From Clostridium pasteurianum (lineage in GTDB: Bacteria; Bacillota; Clostridia; Clostridiales; Clostridiaceae): a DNA stretch of 64,000 nt. The stretch covers positions 2,790,001-2,854,000 of the forward strand of contig NZ_MCGV01000001.1 of the NCBI RefSeq assembly GCF_001705235.1, read 5' to 3'. Position 1 is the stretch's first letter, and every line of letters begins with the position of its first letter. This document shows, piece by piece, positions 47,604 to 57,970 of this stretch. The translations under genes and the position numbers were made by a program. The notes below the pieces were generated by a model. It was not told where the DNA came from. It searched no databases and was given only the letters and a program-made list of their open reading frames with translations.

Positions 47604-48854
47604 ATGGGAAAAGTGATTATTTTAAATTCAAGTGAGATTGCAACTCCAATTGGGAATGGTGCTAAATTTGCTAGTGAGATGAAAGATTTAAAGATAATTA
47701 AAAATGGAGCAGTTGTTATAGAAAATGGAACAATTGTAGATGTAGATACAACTTATAATATTCTCCACAAGTATAATGTAAGTGAATTTAAAATTATTGA
47801 TGCTCATAATAAGTGTATCATCCCGGGATTTGTAGATTCTCATACACATTTTGTTTTTGGAGGATATAGACCAGAGGAATTTTTTATGAGGCTTGAAGGA
47901 AAAGCCTATATGGATATAATGCGTGCTGGAGGAGGAATAGAAAATACTGTAGCCCAAACTAGAGCAAGTTCTTTTGATGAATTATATGAATTGGGAATTG
48001 AAAGATTGAATTCTACGCTGCATTATGGTGTAACGACAGTTGAAGGTAAAAGCGGGTATGGTTTAGACTTTGAAACTGAAATAAAACAACTTAAAGTTAT
48101 GAAGAAGTTAAATGAAAATCATAATGTAGATGTTGTTCCAACGTTTTTGGGAGCTCATGCAGTGCCTAAAGAATTTAAAGAAAAGAATAGTACGTATATA
48201 GATTTTATGATAGAAAAAGTGCTTCCTGAAATTAAGGATAAAAAGCTTGCGGAATTTTGTGATGTGTTTTGTGAAGATGATGTAATATCTATTGAGCTGT
48301 CAGAGAAATTGTTATTAAAAGCACAGGAAATGGGTTTAAAATCTAAAATTCATGCAGATGAAATTGTAAGTCTTGGTGGAGCAGAACTAGCGGGAAAAAT
48401 AAAAGCTATTTCTGCGGACCATCTTTTAAATGCTTCAGAAGAGGGGATAAGAGCTTTGGCTCACAATAAAGTAGTTGCAACCCTTCTTCCGGGAACTGCA
48501 TTTTGCCTTAATAAACCATATGCAAATGCAAGGAAGATGATAGATACAGGATGTGCTGTGGCATTAGCAAGTGATTTTAATCCTGGAAGCTGTTTTACAA
48601 ATTCGGTACCACTTATATTTTCATTAGCATGTATTCATATGAACATGTCTCCAGAAGAAGCACTTACAGCCTTTACTTTAAATGGAGCAGCAGCTTTGGA
48701 TAGAGCAAAGACTATAGGAAGCATTGAAAAGGGAAAATTAGCGGATATTTTAATACTTAAGTATCCTACATATAAATATCTTGCATATAATACATCGGTT
48801 AACATAGTAGACAGTGTAATTAAAAAAGGAAAATTAGTATATTTTGGAGGATAA
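47604..48854 (+). CDS. hutI: Imidazolonepropionase
   Basis: Hydrolyses imidazolonepropionate to N-formimino-L-glutamate. Metal ligands HTH in VDSHTHFVFGGYR near 76, GAHAVP near 190, KIHADE near 252, and ASDFNPGSC near 326 are all present, with EGKSGYGLD near 152. I prefer ATG 47604 (416 aa), spaced from AGAGAGTGGTG; GTG 47592 overlaps that site. It directly follows hutU. Confidence 0.93.
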   Translation: MGKVIILNSSEIATPIGNGAKFASEMKDLKIIKNGAVVIENGTIVDVDTTYNILHKYNVSEFKIIDAHNKCIIPGFVDSHTHFVFGGYRPEEFFMRLEGKAYMDIMRAGGGIENTVAQTRASSFDELYELGIERLNSTLHYGVTTVEGKSGYGLDFETEIKQLKVMKKLNENHNVDVVPTFLGAHAVPKEFKEKNSTYIDFMIEKVLPEIKDKKLAEFCDVFCEDDVISIELSEKLLLKAQEMGLKSKIHADEIVSLGGAELAGKIKAISADHLLNASEEGIRALAHNKVVATLLPGTAFCLNKPYANARKMIDTGCAVALASDFNPGSCFTNSVPLIFSLACIHMNMSPEEALTAFTLNGAAALDRAKTIGSIEKGKLADILILKYPTYKYLAYNTSVNIVDSVIKKGKLVYFGG

Positions 48855-48857
48855 ATT

Positions 48858-49685
48858 ATGGAAAATAAAGATAAGACTTTAGAAGTAGTTACTGTTGGTA
48901 CTAGAATAAAGAACGCATTTATTCCAAGAGCAAATATAAAACATACTACATATACGGTTTTAGGTGTATTAGGATTTTTGGTGGTTTTAGCGGTATGGTC
49001 GATTTTTACGTATGGAGGAATAGTAGATGCTATGTTTTTACCAACACCTACTGAAACTCTTAAATCAGCAGTTGCTTTATTTACTCAGCTGCATTTTATT
49101 AATGATATTGGAATTACAATATTTAGGGTGTTAGTTGGATTTATTATTGCAGCAATTATTGCAGTTCCACTTGGAATACTTCTTGGAACATATAAGCCTT
49201 TTGAAGCATTTATAGAGCCATTGATGTCATTTGTAAGATATCTTCCAGCTTCTGCATTTATTCCTCTATTTATTTTGTGGATAGGATTAAGCGAAGTAGA
49301 GAAGATAGCAGTAATTTTTATGGGAAGTTTTCCTCAATTAATCCTTATGGTTGCAGTCAATACTAAAAGTGTTTCAAATGATTTAATAGATGTTTCATAT
49401 ACACTTGGAACTTCAAAAGCAGCAGTACTTTGGAGGGTAATATTACCTTCTTGCTTTCCTTCAATAATGAGTTCACTTAGGATGATACTTGGATGGGCAT
49501 GGACATATGTAATTGTTGCAGAATTAGTTGGAGCTTCTTCTGGAATAGGTTACATGATAATACAATCGCAAAGAATGCTTTCTACATCTAAAATATTTGT
49601 TGGAATTTTAACTATAGGATTAATAGGACTGATTTTTGATTATTGCTTTAAATTACTGCACCGAATACTTTTCCCGTGGGATTAA
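48858..49685 (+). CDS. ABC transporter permease (SsuC/TauC-like)
   Basis: Membrane subunit of the importer whose receptor is encoded at 44462. Six hydrophobic segments over 275 aa, and the EAA loop (DVSYTLGTSKAAVLWRVILP near 175) that contacts the ATPase. It starts 4 bp after hutI, so transport and catabolic genes are interleaved in one transcript. The substrate is unknown, presumably the compound degraded by HutU and HutI or its precursor. Confidence 0.88.
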   Translation: MENKDKTLEVVTVGTRIKNAFIPRANIKHTTYTVLGVLGFLVVLAVWSIFTYGGIVDAMFLPTPTETLKSAVALFTQLHFINDIGITIFRVLVGFIIAAIIAVPLGILLGTYKPFEAFIEPLMSFVRYLPASAFIPLFILWIGLSEVEKIAVIFMGSFPQLILMVAVNTKSVSNDLIDVSYTLGTSKAAVLWRVILPSCFPSIMSSLRMILGWAWTYVIVAELVGASSGIGYMIIQSQRMLSTSKIFVGILTIGLIGLIFDYCFKLLHRILFPWD

Positions 49686-49734
49686 TGAGAATATGTAACT
49701 TAATTCTTAAAAAGGGATAATAGGAGTGAGAAAT

Positions 49735-50532
49735 ATGAATGAAAATAAACAAGATTTAGTAATTTCAAATATATCAAAAGCATTTAATAGTGGTGCAGGC
49801 ACAGTACAAGCACTAGATAATATAAATTTACATGTAAAACCAAAAGAGTTTGTTTCAATTCTTGGGGCTTCTGGATGTGGTAAATCTACCCTTCTTAGAA
49901 TTATAGGTGGATTAGAAAAGCCAACTACAGGTTCTGTAATATTAGATGGGAAAAGGATAACAGGACCAGGTCCTGATAGGGGAATGGTTTTTCAAGCATA
50001 TACTCTATTTCCATGGCTTACAGTTCAAGAGAATGTGGAATTTGGATTAAGGGAAAAAAGAGTACCTAAACATGAACGCAGTGAAAAAGCAAAAAAATAT
50101 GTTGAAATAGTAGGACTTAAAGGATTTGAAGACTTATATCCTAAGATGCTTTCTGGTGGTATGAAGCAGAGAGTAGCAATTGCTAGAGCATTAGCTAATG
50201 ACCCTGAAATTATACTTTTGGATGAACCATTTGGTGCGCTTGATATGCAAACAAGAAGTTTAATGCAGGAACTTTTATTAAATATATGGCAGCAGTCACA
50301 AAAGACAATTGTACTTGTTACACATGACATAGATGAAGCTATTTTTATGTCAGACAGAGTTGTTGTTATGAAATCAAGACCTGGTTCTATAAAAGAAATA
50401 ATAGATATAGATCTTCCGAGACCTAGAAGCTATCATGTTAAAACTTCTGAGAAATTTGCTAAGTATAAAAATCGTGCTATGGATTTAATAAGAGAAGAAA
50501 GTATGAAGAGCATGAATGGATTAAAAAATTAA
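49735..50532 (+). CDS. ABC transporter ATP-binding protein (SsuB/TauB-like)
   Basis: Powers the importer. Walker [10 protein letters not shown] near 47, Q-loop [10 protein letters not shown] near 90, signature [15 protein letters not shown] near 144, and Walker [13 protein letters not shown] near 165 are present. ATG 49735 is chosen because AGGAG is 8 bp upstream; GTG 49726 overlaps it. Length 265 aa. It is 14 bp from the HutD gene. Confidence 0.88.
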   Translation: MNENKQDLVISNISKAFNSGAGTVQALDNINLHVKPKEFVSILGASGCGKSTLLRIIGGLEKPTTGSVILDGKRITGPGPDRGMVFQAYTLFPWLTVQENVEFGLREKRVPKHERSEKAKKYVEIVGLKGFEDLYPKMLSGGMKQRVAIARALANDPEIILLDEPFGALDMQTRSLMQELLLNIWQQSQKTIVLVTHDIDEAIFMSDRVVVMKSRPGSIKEIIDIDLPRPRSYHVKTSEKFAKYKNRAMDLIREESMKSMNGLKN

Positions 50533-50545
50533 AAGAAGTGATTAT

Positions 50546-51166
50546 ATGAAATATGATGTTGAAGTAATAAAGAAGGATAATTATAAAGTATCTAAATGGT
50601 CTGGGGGAAAAACTATTGAATTATATATATATCCTAGACAATCAGAATATGCCAATAGAAATTTCATGTGGAGGATAAGTGCAGCAGAGGTGGAAGCTAA
50701 TGAATCAACCTTTACAAATCTTACTGGATTCTCAAGACAACTAATGTTAACTAGCGGAGAGACTATTTTAGAACATGAAGGAAAATATAAGGTAACTTTG
50801 AAGCCTTTTCAGAAAGACAGCTTTATGGGTGATTGGATAACTAAAAGTTATGGGAGAGCTTCAGATTTTAATTTAATGACATCGGCAAAATGTTCAGGAG
50901 ATATACATTCATTTTGTATTGATAGTTGTGATAAAGTAAATATTGAATTAAGCAGTCATAAAAATGATTTTTCGAAAGTTATGGAATATTTTTATATTTT
51001 AGGAGGAAACGTAGAAATAATTCTTGAAGAAAACAAATTTAAATTAGATGAAAAAGATTTATTTTGCATAGGTTATAAAATGGATGAAGGAAATAATGAA
51101 TTAACTATAATAAACACAGGGAATAATGAGATAAGATTAATTAGAACTGTAGTTTTTATGAATTGA
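50546..51166 (+). CDS. hutD: HutD-family protein
   Basis: Cupin-like protein found in histidine-utilisation clusters; in Pseudomonas HutD appears to limit hut expression or bind an intermediate such as formiminoglutamate. The 206 aa protein begins with SKWSGGKTIELYIYP, then FMWRISAAEVEANESTFTNL and GFSRQLMLTSG, the usual HutD blocks. It is last in the cluster. Its presence is strong evidence that hutU-hutI here truly belong to a hut-type pathway, though hutH is absent. Confidence 0.88.
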   Translation: MKYDVEVIKKDNYKVSKWSGGKTIELYIYPRQSEYANRNFMWRISAAEVEANESTFTNLTGFSRQLMLTSGETILEHEGKYKVTLKPFQKDSFMGDWITKSYGRASDFNLMTSAKCSGDIHSFCIDSCDKVNIELSSHKNDFSKVMEYFYILGGNVEIILEENKFKLDEKDLFCIGYKMDEGNNELTIINTGNNEIRLIRTVVFMN

Positions 51167-51180
51167 CAGAAAATTTTGTA

Positions 51181-51209
51181 TTGACATTAAATATACAGTA
51201 TTATATAAT
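51181..51209 (+). promoter_or_regulatory. Promoter of the trp operon
   Basis: TTGACA at 51181-51186, a 17-bp spacer, TATAAT at 51204-51209: perfect consensus. Confidence 0.93.
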
Positions 51210-51224
51210 AAATATACAATTTAG

Positions 51225-51506
51225 TTGATATAAGCCTGTGAATAGAAGTAGTAGCTGTGAGAAATTAGTTAAAGCGAGTCGGGTTAGTGTGAGCCGATAC
51301 TGGAGCTTATAGTGAATGGATCTATGAGGCGATGCTGTGAAAAGTTATCAAGTAGCGGCATTCGGAGAGTCTACCGTTAAAAGGACAGGGTATCGAAATT
51401 ATACATTTCCGTACTTATAAAGATAATCTGTTATTACTTAATTAGATTAAAATGGGTGGCACCACGGACCACTTCGTCCCATACAAAGGAACGAAGTGGT
51501 TTTTTT
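51225..51506 (+). promoter_or_regulatory. T-box riboswitch, tryptophan (trp operon leader)
   Basis: The specifier is TGG at 51317-51319 in GTGAATGGATC. The T-box GGGTGGCACCACGG is at 51454-51467; TGGC would pair with an acceptor ending G-CCA, matching tRNA-Trp (discriminator G). The terminator CCACTTCGT/ACGAAGTGG (51469-51477, 51491-51499) is followed by seven T. The 5' edge is approximate. Confidence 0.95.
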
Positions 51507-51597
51507 GTGCCATTTTTTATAAAAACTGAATTTTTAGAAAAAACAATATAATTTAAATAGTAAAAATATTATGAATACGTGTTAAGGAGTGTGTGTT

Positions 51598-53025
51598 ATG
51601 TATAATATTTCAGAGCAGGAGTTCAATGACAAAAGAAAACTTAAAAAACCTTTTCAAGTAACGTATGAAGAAAACGGCGATGAAATTACGCCAATATCTA
51701 TATTTTATAATATATGCGGTGAAAAGAAATTTTTGCTTGAAAGCAACGTATTGAAAGATGTTAAAGGAAAATATTCTTTTATTGGACGAAATCCATATGC
51801 CGTTGTAAAAGGATTTAAAGGTTATACAACAATTGAAAAGGATGGTTCTAGTGAAGAAGTAAAGGAGAAATTTTTATCAGTTGCAAAAAAGTTTACTCTG
51901 AAAGGCAAAATAGAAGAAAGTGAGTATCCTTTTTCAGGTGGCGGCATGGGATATGTAGGTTATGACATAATAAAGCAGTATGAAAAGATATCAGATGAAA
52001 ACAGAGATGATTTAAAAGTGCCAGATGCTGTAGTTATGTTTTACAAAACTGTAATCTGCTATGACCACATGAGAAATAACATTGTTTATATTTATAATGT
52101 ATTTCCTGAAGATGAAATATCTTATGAAGAAGTTAAAACAGAGCTTGAAAGTTTAAGTGATATTGCGAGAAGTAATAGGGTTATGCACAAGCTTCCAGAA
52201 AGGCATGTACCATCCAAGATAACTTCAAATTTTACGAAGTCTGAATTTTGCGAAATGGTTGAAAAAGCACAAAAATATATAGTAAAGGGTGACATATTTC
52301 AGATGGTTCCTTCACAAAGATTTACTATGGACATTAAGGATACTCCCTTTAATGTGTATAGGAGACTTAGAACTAAAAATCCTTCACCATATCTTTTTTA
52401 TATAGATTTTGGCGATTTTCAAATAACAGGCTCTTCACCTGAAAGTCTAGTAAGTGTATTTGGAAATGTAGTAGCAACAAATCCAATAGCAGGGACAAGA
52501 CCAAGAGGAAAAGATAAGGAAGAGGATATTAGGCTTAAAAATGAACTTATAAATGATGAAAAAGAGATAGCAGAACATTCAATGCTTCTCGATCTTGCTA
52601 GAAATGATATAGGAAAGATAAGTGAATTTGGAACAGTTAATGTGGATAAGTTTATGGAAGTTGAATTTTATTCACATGTTATGCACATAGTGTCGAAGGT
52701 ATCAGGAAAGTTAAAGAGAGAATATGATTGTTTTGAAGCTTTAAAATCATGTTTACCAGCTGGAACTGTATCAGGAGCTCCTAAAATAAGGGCAATGGAG
52801 ATTATAGATGAACTTGAAAATACGAAAAGAGGATGTTATGCAGGTGCAGTTGGATATTTTTCTTATGATGGGAACATGGACACATGTATTGCTATAAGAA
52901 CCCTTGTAATAAAAGATGGTAAGGCTCACGCACAGGCTGGAGGAGGAGTTGTTTATGATTCTGTTCCAGAAAATGAGTACGAAGAGAGCATGAATAAGTC
53001 TGAGATTTTAAAGGAAGTGATTTAA
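51598..53025 (+). CDS. trpE: Anthranilate synthase component I
   Basis: Makes anthranilate from chorismate, using ammonia from TrpG. The chorismate-binding domain shows [12 protein letters not shown] near 232, TGSSPESLV near 282, [11 protein letters not shown] near 300, and [18 protein letters not shown] near 388. ATG 51598 follows AAGGAG; the GTG 9 bases earlier is too near. Length 475 aa. First gene of trpEGDCFBA, controlled by the Trp T-box. Confidence 0.96.
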   Translation: MYNISEQEFNDKRKLKKPFQVTYEENGDEITPISIFYNICGEKKFLLESNVLKDVKGKYSFIGRNPYAVVKGFKGYTTIEKDGSSEEVKEKFLSVAKKFTLKGKIEESEYPFSGGGMGYVGYDIIKQYEKISDENRDDLKVPDAVVMFYKTVICYDHMRNNIVYIYNVFPEDEISYEEVKTELESLSDIARSNRVMHKLPERHVPSKITSNFTKSEFCEMVEKAQKYIVKGDIFQMVPSQRFTMDIKDTPFNVYRRLRTKNPSPYLFYIDFGDFQITGSSPESLVSVFGNVVATNPIAGTRPRGKDKEEDIRLKNELINDEKEIAEHSMLLDLARNDIGKISEFGTVNVDKFMEVEFYSHVMHIVSKVSGKLKREYDCFEALKSCLPAGTVSGAPKIRAMEIIDELENTKRGCYAGAVGYFSYDGNMDTCIAIRTLVIKDGKAHAQAGGGVVYDSVPENEYEESMNKSEILKEVI

Positions 53026-53613
53026 ATGATTCTTATAATAGATAATTATGATTCTTTTACCTACAATTTATATCAATATGTAGGGGAAATATATAGTAAT
53101 GTAAAAGTTATTAGGAATGATGCTGTATCTATTAATGATATAAGAGAGATGAAGCCTGAAGGAATAATAATTTCTCCTGGACCAGGAACACCTAAGGATG
53201 CTGGAATTTCTGTAGAGGTAGTAAAAAAGCTAGGTAGTTCAATACCAATCTTAGGAATTTGCATGGGACATCAATCTATAGCTGAAGCTTTTGGCGGCAA
53301 AATAATTGGTGCTCCTAAAATAATGCACGGTAAAACTTCTGTAATAAAGCACGATGGTAAGGACATTTTTCAGGGTGTAAAAAATCCACTTAAAGTTATG
53401 AGGTATCATTCACTTATTGCAGAGAGAGAAAGTTTACCTGAGGAGCTTTGTGTCTCAGCAGAAACTGATGATGGAATAATTATGGCAGTAAAACATAAAA
53501 GATACAGAATATTTGGAATTCAATTTCATCCGGAATCTTATTTTACGGAAGATGGAAGAAAAATAATTAAAAACTTTTTAGGGGGAGTTTGTAATGTTAA
53601 AGGAATCAATTAA
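53026..53613 (+). CDS. trpG: Anthranilate synthase component II (glutamine amidotransferase)
   Basis: Class I glutamine amidotransferase, 195 aa. Catalytic Cys in GICMGHQSI near 80, and His-Glu in [15 protein letters not shown] near 170. Related PabA proteins serve folate synthesis, but the position directly after trpE (no gap) gives TrpG, with possible dual use. Its 3' end overlaps trpD by 20 bp. Confidence 0.95.
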   Translation: MILIIDNYDSFTYNLYQYVGEIYSNVKVIRNDAVSINDIREMKPEGIIISPGPGTPKDAGISVEVVKKLGSSIPILGICMGHQSIAEAFGGKIIGAPKIMHGKTSVIKHDGKDIFQGVKNPLKVMRYHSLIAERESLPEELCVSAETDDGIIMAVKHKRYRIFGIQFHPESYFTEDGRKIIKNFLGGVCNVKGIN

Positions 53614-54589
53614 GAAGGTTACTCAATTTAAGAACTTAACGGCAGGGGAAGCTTATGCCTCAATGAATGAAATAATGGATGGTGAAGCAAGTCAAATTGA
53701 AATGGCAGCATTTTTAACAGCCTTAAGAATGAAAGGTGAGGTTGTAGAAGAAATACTTGGCTGCGCTAAATCCATGAAGGAACATGCACTTAAGGTAGAT
53801 GTTAAAGACTTATATGCTATAGATACCTGCGGTACAGGAGGTGACGGCGGTAAAACCTTTAATGTGTCAACTTGTTCAAGCATAATTGCAGCAGCTGGAG
53901 GTGTGAAAATAGCTAAACACGGGAATAGAGCTGGTTCAAGTAAAAGTGGCAGTGCAGATGTGTTAAGTGAGCTTGGAATAAATATAAATCTTAAACCTGA
54001 GGAGGTTGAAAAAGGGATTAAGGAAAAGGGAATGGCTTTTATATTTGCACAGGTTTATCACAAGGCAATGAAAAATGTAGCACCTGTGAGAAAGGCACTT
54101 GGTTTTAAGACCATATTTAATATCTTGGGACCACTTACTAATCCATGCAATATAAGAGGACAGGTTCTTGGTATATTTGATCAAAAATTAACACATCCAA
54201 TAGCTGAAGTACTTTTGAATTTTGGAAGAGAACGTGCCATGGTATTGACTGGTTCTGATGGCTTGGACGAGATTACAACTACAGGGAACACTTTTATTAG
54301 TGAAATTAAAGATGGAAAGATAGAAGATTATGTAATTAGACCTGAGGATTTTGGCATGGAACGCTCTAAGATTGAGGATGTAAATGGTGGAACTCCAGCA
54401 GAAAATGCAAAAATTATATTGTCAATCTTAAAAGGCGAAAAAGGACCTAAAAGAGATATTGTTGTTTTAAATGCTGCTGCGGTTCTTTATGTTGGAAAAG
54501 CCTGCGACAGTTTAAAAGACGGCGTAAAGTTAGCAGGGGGACTTATAGATAGCGGTAAAGCCTTTAAGAAATATGAAGAACTTAAGTAA
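53594..54589 (+). CDS. trpD: Anthranilate phosphoribosyltransferase
   Basis: Transfers phosphoribose from PRPP to anthranilate. The conserved [15 protein letters not shown] is near 78-92, [17 protein letters not shown] near 108, and the helix following LGPLTNPCN near 178. Length 331 aa, without fusion to TrpG. The ATG at 53594 lies within the trpG end behind GGGGGAG, indicating translational coupling. Confidence 0.96.
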   Translation: MLKESIKKVTQFKNLTAGEAYASMNEIMDGEASQIEMAAFLTALRMKGEVVEEILGCAKSMKEHALKVDVKDLYAIDTCGTGGDGGKTFNVSTCSSIIAAAGGVKIAKHGNRAGSSKSGSADVLSELGININLKPEEVEKGIKEKGMAFIFAQVYHKAMKNVAPVRKALGFKTIFNILGPLTNPCNIRGQVLGIFDQKLTHPIAEVLLNFGRERAMVLTGSDGLDEITTTGNTFISEIKDGKIEDYVIRPEDFGMERSKIEDVNGGTPAENAKIILSILKGEKGPKRDIVVLNAAAVLYVGKACDSLKDGVKLAGGLIDSGKAFKKYEELK

Positions 54590-54603
54590 AGGGAGTGTGT
54601 AAT

Positions 54604-55389
54604 TTGATACTTGATGAAATTGTTGCAGCTAAAAAGCTTCAGCTAGTAGAAGATAAAAAAGTACTTAGTTTAGATGATATAAAAGCTAAATTAGATGTTT
54701 GCAAATATGAGAAAAGAAATTTTAAGGATGCACTTAAAAAAGAAAAAATATCAATAATATCTGAAATAAAAAAGGCATCTCCATCTAAGGGAATAATAAG
54801 GGAGGATTTTGATCCTGAAAAGATAGGAGAAATTTATGAAAAAATAGATATAGATGCAATATCTATTCTCACTGAAAAAAAATATTTCCTGGGAAAAAAC
54901 GAGTATATTGAAAAAGTAAAAAGTATAACGTCGAAACCTATATTAAGAAAGGATTTTGTAGTAGATGAATATCAGCTTTATGAAGCTAAACTCATAGGAG
55001 CTGATGCAGTTTTACTTATAGCTGCAGTTTTAAAGGATAAGTTAAAGTATTTTTATGATAAGACTTTAGAGCTTGGGATTGATTCAATAACTGAAGTCCA
55101 TAATGAAGAAGAGGCATGTAATGCTGCCGAAGCCGGGTGTGCTGTTATCGGCATTAATAATAGGGATTTAAGAGACTTTTCAACAAATCTAAAAACTACA
55201 GAAAGGCTTATGAAGTATGTTCCTAAGGATAGAACAATTGTATCAGAAAGTGCGATAAAGACTACGGAGGATATTTTGTATCTGAGATCAATTGGAGTAG
55301 ATGCTGTTTTAATTGGTGAAACTTTTATGAGGAATATAGATAACTTGGAATTCGTACATGAATTTTTAGAAAAAGCAAAGAGTGAGTAA
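54604..55389 (+). CDS. trpC: Indole-3-glycerol phosphate synthase
   Basis: TIM-barrel lyase forming indole-3-glycerol phosphate. ISEIKKASPSKG near 50, RKDFVVDEYQLYEA near 113, and GINNRDLRDF near 182 with the final ESA/GE residues are typical. TTG 54604 is chosen since AAGGGAG sits 6-12 bp upstream; GTG 54595 overlaps it. Length 261 aa; a separate gene from trpF. Confidence 0.95.
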   Translation: MILDEIVAAKKLQLVEDKKVLSLDDIKAKLDVCKYEKRNFKDALKKEKISIISEIKKASPSKGIIREDFDPEKIGEIYEKIDIDAISILTEKKYFLGKNEYIEKVKSITSKPILRKDFVVDEYQLYEAKLIGADAVLLIAAVLKDKLKYFYDKTLELGIDSITEVHNEEEACNAAEAGCAVIGINNRDLRDFSTNLKTTERLMKYVPKDRTIVSESAIKTTEDILYLRSIGVDAVLIGETFMRNIDNLEFVHEFLEKAKSE

Positions 55390-55390
55390 T

Positions 55391-56008
55391 ATGGTCAAGA
55401 TTAAGATATGCGGAATAAGAAGGGAAGAGGATGTTGAATTTATAAATAAATATAAACCTGATTATATGGGCTTTGTTTTTGCCAAAAGTAAACGTCAGGT
55501 TGATGCAAATACTGCTATGGAACTTGGAAAAAAAATTGATCCCAAAATCAAAAAAGTTGGTGTTTTTGTAAATGAAGGCGTGGAAATAGTGAAGAAAATT
55601 GCAGTATGTGCAAGTCTTGATATTATTCAACTTCATGGTGATGAGGATGAAGATTATATAAAGAAATTAGATGGATTTACTATATGGAAGGCTGTAAATA
55701 TAGGCTCAGAAGAAGATATAAGTAAATTCAAGAATTATAGTGCAGCTGGATTTTTAGTAGATAGTTTTGATGGTTCAAATAGAGGAGGAACCGGAAAAAC
55801 ATTTAATTGGAATTTTTTAAAAACAATGAAAAATAAAATTTCGAAGCCGATTATTGCGGCTGGGGGCTTAAATATAGATAATGTAGAAAAATGTATAAAA
55901 GTGCTTAGTCCTTTTGGTGTGGATGTTTCCAGTGGGGTAGAAACTGATGGCTTTAAGGACGAAGAAAAAATAAAAAATTTTATAATGAGAGTGAGGAATT
56001 TTAAATGA
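55391..56008 (+). CDS. trpF: Phosphoribosylanthranilate isomerase
   Basis: TIM-barrel isomerase between TrpD and Trp[11 protein letters not shown] near residue 5-14 holds the catalytic Cys, [11 protein letters not shown] near 30, [10 protein letters not shown] near 77, and GGTGKTFNW near 135; VDVSSGVET near the end binds phosphate. ATG 55391 starts 1 bp after the trpC stop and gives 205 aa. The end overlaps trpB by 4 bp. Confidence 0.95.
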   Translation: MVKIKICGIRREEDVEFINKYKPDYMGFVFAKSKRQVDANTAMELGKKIDPKIKKVGVFVNEGVEIVKKIAVCASLDIIQLHGDEDEDYIKKLDGFTIWKAVNIGSEEDISKFKNYSAAGFLVDSFDGSNRGGTGKTFNWNFLKTMKNKISKPIIAAGGLNIDNVEKCIKVLSPFGVDVSSGVETDGFKDEEKIKNFIMRVRNFK

Positions 56009-57189
56009 ATGGAAGGTTTGGAATATATGGAGGACAGTATGTTCCTGAAACACTAATGAATGCAGTAAATGATCTTGAAGTTGAATTTAATAAAGCTATA
56101 AATGATGAAGCGTTTATGAAGGAATATAAATACTATCTTGAAAAATATGTTGGAAGAGAGACACCTTTATATTTTGCTGAAAATATGACAAAAGATCTTG
56201 GAGGAGCAAAAGTATATTTAAAAAGAGAAGATTTGAACCATACTGGTTCTCACAAGTTAAATAATGCTTTAGGTCAAGTACTTTTGGCAAAGAGAATGGG
56301 TAAAAAGAGAGTTATAGCTGAAACAGGAGCAGGACAACATGGAGTTGCAACAGCTACAGCAGCAGCTTTATTTGGACTTAAATGTGAAGTATTTATGGGA
56401 GCTGAAGATGTAAAAAGACAGGCACTTAACGTATTTAGAATGAAAATTTTAGGTGCAAAGGTTACTTCAGTTACATCGGGGACAAACACGCTCAAAGATG
56501 CCATAAATGCAGCTATGAGAGATTGGGTTACAAACATAGATGACACTTATTATGTAATAGGCTCAGTAATGGGACCACATCCATATCCAACAATAGTTAA
56601 AGATTTTCAAAGAGTAATAGGGGATGAAGTGAAAAAGCAGTCCATGGAGGCAATTGGTAAACTTCCCGATTATATAGTTGCATGTGTAGGTGGTGGAAGC
56701 AATTCTATGGGAATATTTTATCCTTTTATAAAGGACGAAGGGGTTAAGCTCATAGGTGTAGAAGCAGCTGGATTAGGTATTGACACTCCAATGCATGCAG
56801 CGACTATTACAAAGGGAAGCGTTGGTATAATACATGGAATGATGACTTATGTACTTCAGGATGAAGATGGACAGATAACTCCAGCATATTCTGTATCAGC
56901 AGGCCTAGATTATCCAGGAGTTGGTCCGCAGCATTCATATCTACACGATATTAATAGAGCAAGGTATGAATCTGTGACAGATAAAGAAGCTGTAGATGCT
57001 TTCTTGTATTTATCTGAAAAAGAAGGAATAATTCCTGCACTTGAAAGTTCACATGCAGTAGCTTATGCGATGAAATTAGCTCCTACGTTATCTAAGGATG
57101 AGGTTCTTGTTATAAACCTTTCTGGAAGAGGAGATAAGGATGTAAATACTGTAATGAAAATATTGGAGGAGAGAGAAAATGGCAAATAG
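56005..57189 (+). CDS. trpB: Tryptophan synthase beta chain
   Basis: PLP enzyme joining indole and serine to tryptophan. The PLP-lysine lies in [15 protein letters not shown] near 85, [12 protein letters not shown] near 110, the phosphate loop is GGGSNSMG near 232, and [16 protein letters not shown] is near 305. 394 aa, the normal TrpB1 form. ATGA overlap with trpF. Confidence 0.97.
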   Translation: MNGRFGIYGGQYVPETLMNAVNDLEVEFNKAINDEAFMKEYKYYLEKYVGRETPLYFAENMTKDLGGAKVYLKREDLNHTGSHKLNNALGQVLLAKRMGKKRVIAETGAGQHGVATATAAALFGLKCEVFMGAEDVKRQALNVFRMKILGAKVTSVTSGTNTLKDAINAAMRDWVTNIDDTYYVIGSVMGPHPYPTIVKDFQRVIGDEVKKQSMEAIGKLPDYIVACVGGGSNSMGIFYPFIKDEGVKLIGVEAAGLGIDTPMHAATITKGSVGIIHGMMTYVLQDEDGQITPAYSVSAGLDYPGVGPQHSYLHDINRARYESVTDKEAVDAFLYLSEKEGIIPALESSHAVAYAMKLAPTLSKDEVLVINLSGRGDKDVNTVMKILEERENGK

Positions 57190-57970
57190 GATTGATTTGA
57201 AGTTTAAAGAGTTAAAAGATAAAAATAAAAAAGCTTTGATACCATTTGTTACGAGTGGGTATCCTGATACAGAAACTACAAAAGAAATTATAATTGCAAT
57301 GGAGAAAAGTGGGGCAGATTTAGTTGAGCTTGGAATTCCATATTCAGATCCAGTAGCCGATGGACCAGTTATACAGATAGCCTCTGCTAAAGCTCTTAAG
57401 AATGGACTTAAGATAAGAAATATAATGAAAATGGCAAAGGAACTGCGAGGAGAAGTAAAAATACCTTTAGTATATATGGGGTACTTTGGATGTGTATTTA
57501 ATTACGGAGTAGAGAGGTTCATAAAGGATTCTAAAGAGTCTGGTATAGATGGCATGATAATTCCGGATTTACCACTGGAGGAAAGATCCAAAGTAACTGA
57601 AATAGCAGACAAGTATGAATTTTATATAATACCCCTTGTAGCACCTACATCTGAGGATAGGATAAGTAAAATAGTTAAGGGTACTAAGGGCTTCATATAC
57701 TGTGTTTCAACTAATGGTGTTACCGGAGTTAGAAATGCTATATCAACTGATATAAAAGCTTATACAGATGTTGTAGCTAAAGCATCAAGTACACCAAAAT
57801 GCATAGGGTTTGGTATATCAGGGTCTGAAATGGCAGAGAAGATGAAACCATACTGCGATGGTGTAATTATAGGAAGTGCTGTAATGAAAATAATAGAAGA
57901 GGACATACCAAAAGAGAAAATGTTAAGTAAGGTAGAAAGTTTTATTTCTAAAGTTAACGAAGTGCTATGA
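57179..57970 (+). CDS. trpA: Tryptophan synthase alpha chain
   Basis: Cleaves indole-3-glycerol phosphate to indole for TrpB. Catalytic Glu in [19 protein letters not shown] near 48 and Asp near 60, IIPDLPLEE near 128, and phosphate-binding GFGISGSE near 215 are present. 263 aa. It overlaps trpB by 11 bp. Its TGA stop is also the first three bases of the MITE-like repeat that follows. Confidence 0.96.
   Translation: MANRIDLKFKELKDKNKKALIPFVTSGYPDTETTKEIIIAMEKSGADLVELGIPYSDPVADGPVIQIASAKALKNGLKIRNIMKMAKELRGEVKIPLVYMGYFGCVFNYGVERFIKDSKESGIDGMIIPDLPLEERSKVTEIADKYEFYIIPLVAPTSEDRISKIVKGTKGFIYCVSTNGVTGVRNAISTDIKAYTDVVAKASSTPKCIGFGISGSEMAEKMKPYCDGVIIGSAVMKIIEEDIPKEKMLSKVESFISKVNEVL

Noticed and set aside
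38269-51166. A histidine ammonia-lyase hidden in the cluster
   Set aside because: No translated frame has the ASGDLAPL-type MIO motif or a suitable ~500-residue product.
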